Source: SHVO01 sp964576515 (GTDB taxonomy: Bacteria > Pseudomonadota > Alphaproteobacteria > Rhodospirillales > Rhodospirillaceae). From it: a stretch of DNA of 64,000 nt. Where the stretch lies: the NCBI GenBank assembly GCA_964576515.1, contig CAZNUW010000007.1:163757-227756 (forward strand), read 5' to 3'. Below, in pieces: positions 61,849-64,000 of the stretch; within the stretch, counting starts at the first letter, position 1, and every line of letters begins with the position of its first letter. The position numbers and the translations under genes are program-made. The notes below the pieces were generated by a model. The model saw nothing but the letters and a program-made list of their open reading frames with translations. It was not told the DNA's origin and made no database searches.

Positions 61849-63241
61849 CCAGAGCCTTGGGAAGTCTATCACCGCACCACTGGTTTATCTTCTCGGGGTG
61901 ACCGTGATTGGCGCTACACAAGGGCTTCTATTGGGCGTCGTTTCAGCCATCCTCGCCGCACTTATCTACAACTTCGCGATCACGGATCCGATTTTTGTGT
62001 TTCGTTTCTCGGACCTGGACGACCTTGTTCCCGTTGTCGCATTCAATCTATCCGCATTGATATCCGGCACTATGGCGGGACGGCTAAAAGATAGCGTTGC
62101 ACGCGCGCAAAAAGGCAAAGAAGAGTTAGAGGATCTGTTGCACGCCAGTCAGTTGCTTCAAAGCGCGATAGCTCCGGCCGACCTTGCACGAGTTGTGCCC
62201 CGGTTCGGGCCGCTGCAGGATCGATATGACGTCGCGGTTCTCATCAACATTGAGGGGGTGCTCCGGCTATTGGACGTCGCCGAACAAGCGACGCCGGCGG
62301 AAGTCGTTGTGAGCGCCTTGGCCTCCCAATTGGCCACAAACCGGCTTGAGCCCGTCGTGGGAGGATGGGCCGTCTATTCTTTAAACGGTGTAGCCGGATT
62401 GTCAGGGGTCATTCTCGTTCGCTCAAAGGATTCCAGCGCACGCCAACCGGCGGCGTCGGTTGTCGAGGCGTTCGTCAATGTCGTCGCGATTACGCTCGAA
62501 CGGTGTGTTTTGTTTGAGCGACTCGCCAGCAGCAAGGCGGTTGAACGCTCCGAAGCATTCAAAACTGCGTTGCTTTCGTCGGTCTCCCACGACATGAGAA
62601 CGCCGCTGGCGGCGATCTCGGCGTCGGTAACAGGCCTTCTCGAGTACGAAGATAATCTATCGCTCGACGCGCGTGCGCAGCTACTGAACACCATCAGAGA
62701 GCAATGCGCACGCCTCAATCGATATACGACGGACCTCTTGAATCTCGGACGAGTGCAGGCCGGCTTTACCGCCGATCAGATGGCCGTCGTCGATGCGGTA
62801 GAAGTCCTTGGACGCGCCGTCACCAGCATAAGACCCCTCCTTGGCGAACGGGAACTTCGTAAGACGTTTGCCCAAGGGCCCGTCTTCGCGCGCGCGGACG
62901 CCATCCTCCTGGAACAGGTTTTTCATAACGTCCTGGAAAACGCCGTCTATTATAGCCCGGACGGGTCGGTCATCACGGTAAGTCTGGTGCGCGGTGCGGG
63001 AACCCTGACTGTCGTGATCGCCGATGAAGGTATCGGGATTCCAGAAGCGGAATTGAACCGAGTATTCCAAAGCTTCTACCGGATCGACCATCCCGGCTAC
63101 CGTCAGCGCGGAACCGGCCTAGGGTTGGCGATCGCACGCGCGTTCACGGAGGCCGTCGGCGGTAAAATCGTAGCTCGGAGCCCGGTTCATGGATGCGCCG
63201 GGACGGAAATAACAATTGAACTGCCTCTCTCGGACAAATGA
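61781..63241 (+). CDS. KdpD-like sensor histidine kinase
   Basis: 486 residues from a TTG at 61781, with AGGCAGA upstream; GTG at 61799 is an alternative. The original start was probably ATG 61669 (see that entry). DUF4118-like membrane part (about 5-90, four helices), GAF-like region (about 115-235), then HisKA with H-box SSVSHDMRTPLAAIS and HATPase with VLENAVYYSPDG and RQRGTGLGLAIA. The KdpD N-terminal nucleotide and Usp domains are missing, so it is a truncated-type KdpD. Overlaps the response regulator by 4 bases. Confidence 0.85.
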   Translation: MHIRQIVWTIVLFAGATAAAFFSQSLGKSITAPLVYLLGVTVIGATQGLLLGVVSAILAALIYNFAITDPIFVFRFSDLDDLVPVVAFNLSALISGTMAGRLKDSVARAQKGKEELEDLLHASQLLQSAIAPADLARVVPRFGPLQDRYDVAVLINIEGVLRLLDVAEQATPAEVVVSALASQLATNRLEPVVGGWAVYSLNGVAGLSGVILVRSKDSSARQPAASVVEAFVNVVAITLERCVLFERLASSKAVERSEAFKTALLSSVSHDMRTPLAAISASVTGLLEYEDNLSLDARAQLLNTIREQCARLNRYTTDLLNLGRVQAGFTADQMAVVDAVEVLGRAVTSIRPLLGERELRKTFAQGPVFARADAILLEQVFHNVLENAVYYSPDGSVITVSLVRGAGTLTVVIADEGIGIPEAELNRVFQSFYRIDHPGYRQRGTGLGLAIARAFTEAVGGKIVARSPVHGCAGTEITIELPLSDK

Positions 63242-63927
63242 CACAACGTTCCTTACATATTCTCCTCGTCGACGATGAACCGGCGCTTCTGCGCGTCCTC
63301 AAACCGCTTCTTATTTCGGCCGGACACCGGGTTTCCACCGCCACCAATGCCGACAGCGCGATCGGCATTGCCAGCAATCCCGACATCGACGTCGTTCTGC
63401 TCGATCTCGGCTTACCGGACCTGGACGGTAAGGACGTCATTTCCGTCATCCGGCGTCACTCGAACATACCCATCCTTGTCGTGTCGGCGCGCCACCAGGA
63501 AGCCGAGAAGATCGCCGCTCTCGACGCAGGAGCGGACGATTACGTGAATAAGCCGTTCGAGATCGGGGAACTTCTGGCCCGCCTAAGGGCGGCGATGCGG
63601 CGCTCGAACTTCGGCGTCGCCATGTCCAACTTCAGAAGCAAGGAACTGGAGATTGATTTCGGCGACCGCAGCGTCCGTCTTTTCGGTGAGGACGTTCACC
63701 TGTCGCCGAAAGAGTATGAACTCCTGAAGCTTCTTGCACTCTATCCAGGTCAAGTCGTGACCCATAAACGGCTTCTTGGGGCAGGGTGGGCTGGCGCTAC
63801 ACCTGACACGCAGTACCTGCGCAGCTACATCGCCCTATTGCGCCAGAAACTGGAACGGGATCCTTCGGAACCCGAGATCATTATGACGGAGCCGGGCGTT
63901 GGCTACCGTCTGCAGGTCACCGATTGA
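63238..63927 (+). CDS. KdpE-like OmpR-family response regulator
   Basis: 229 residues. Canonical receiver (LLVDDEPALLRVLK; acceptor Asp in VVLLDLGLPDLDG; Lys in YVNKPFE) and winged-helix DNA-binding domain (LSPKEYELLKLLALYPGQVV; PGVGYRLQV). ATGA overlap with the kinase. KdpDE control potassium transporters, but no kdpFABC is visible in the window. Confidence 0.92.
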   Translation: MTQRSLHILLVDDEPALLRVLKPLLISAGHRVSTATNADSAIGIASNPDIDVVLLDLGLPDLDGKDVISVIRRHSNIPILVVSARHQEAEKIAALDAGADDYVNKPFEIGELLARLRAAMRRSNFGVAMSNFRSKELEIDFGDRSVRLFGEDVHLSPKEYELLKLLALYPGQVVTHKRLLGAGWAGATPDTQYLRSYIALLRQKLERDPSEPEIIMTEPGVGYRLQVTD

Positions 63928-64000
63928 ACCTGGCCGTTTCCGTCAACGCCTCTTCCTGTGAACGGGCACAGGATGAAAACAACGAAGAACAGACTGGCGG

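Overview
The window is a GC-rich bacterial chromosome segment, most likely from an alphaproteobacterium. The evidence is the gene order gyrA-coaD-peptidyl-prolyl isomerase, the recG / sdhE-mfd cluster, uvrA close to ssb, and the sequence character of the housekeeping proteins. I cannot name a genus.

Layout. 1-10 kb is core: the 5' part of uvrA (minus), two related membrane or lipoprotein genes, ssb with a small membrane gene, a periplasmic TPR protein, a nitronate monooxygenase-like flavoprotein, gyrA, coaD and a secreted cyclophilin. 10,116-10,190 is tRNA-Lys(TTT). Its last 17 bases are repeated at 25,558-25,574, so 10,174-25,574 (about 15.4 kb) is an integrated element. It carries a tyrosine integrase, an AlpA-like regulator, a P4-type primase/helicase and a 1163-residue tail tape measure protein as the only virion gene I recognise. 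It also has an Xre-type repressor with an operator, several small membrane proteins, and a divergent pair of a predicted 4-TM protein and a ComEC-like metallo-beta-lactamase hydrolase. A 15-bp palindrome (GCGAACG-S-CGTTCGC) is scattered through the element.

25.6-49 kb is core again: a DUF2189 membrane protein, gltBD, an alpha/beta hydrolase, a pseudo-receiver/cyclic-nucleotide-binding regulator and a Gld-like ABC exporter operon (ATPase, permease, GldG-like, DUF4340). A 49-residue membrane gene, a thioredoxin-like ferredoxin and a Nudix hydrolase follow, then DUF502, recG, sdhE and mfd. 49-64 kb is a mosaic of single genes: a DsbA/FrnE-like protein, two tandem variant receivers, a TPR lipoprotein, an epimerase that seems to start at ATT, OsmC, a Tat-exported DUF1552 protein and an S1/P1 nuclease. 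A class A beta-lactamase-like hydrolase, an orphan FliL-like protein, a Pal-like lipoprotein, an OpgC-like acyltransferase, a cysteine-cluster protein and a KdpD/KdpE-like pair complete it. The kinase reading frame appears broken near its start by a 16-bp tandem duplication.

How they fit. In the element, the genes from 18,845 down to the integrase form one tightly overlapping minus-strand cluster, so the tape measure protein, primase and integrase are probably co-expressed. The Xre protein and its operator probably control the switch at 20.4 kb. The most interesting parts are the palindrome family, the lone tape measure gene in a replication-plus-integration element (a satellite-like layout), and the 4-TM/MBL cassette with its mirrored control region and flanking direct repeats.
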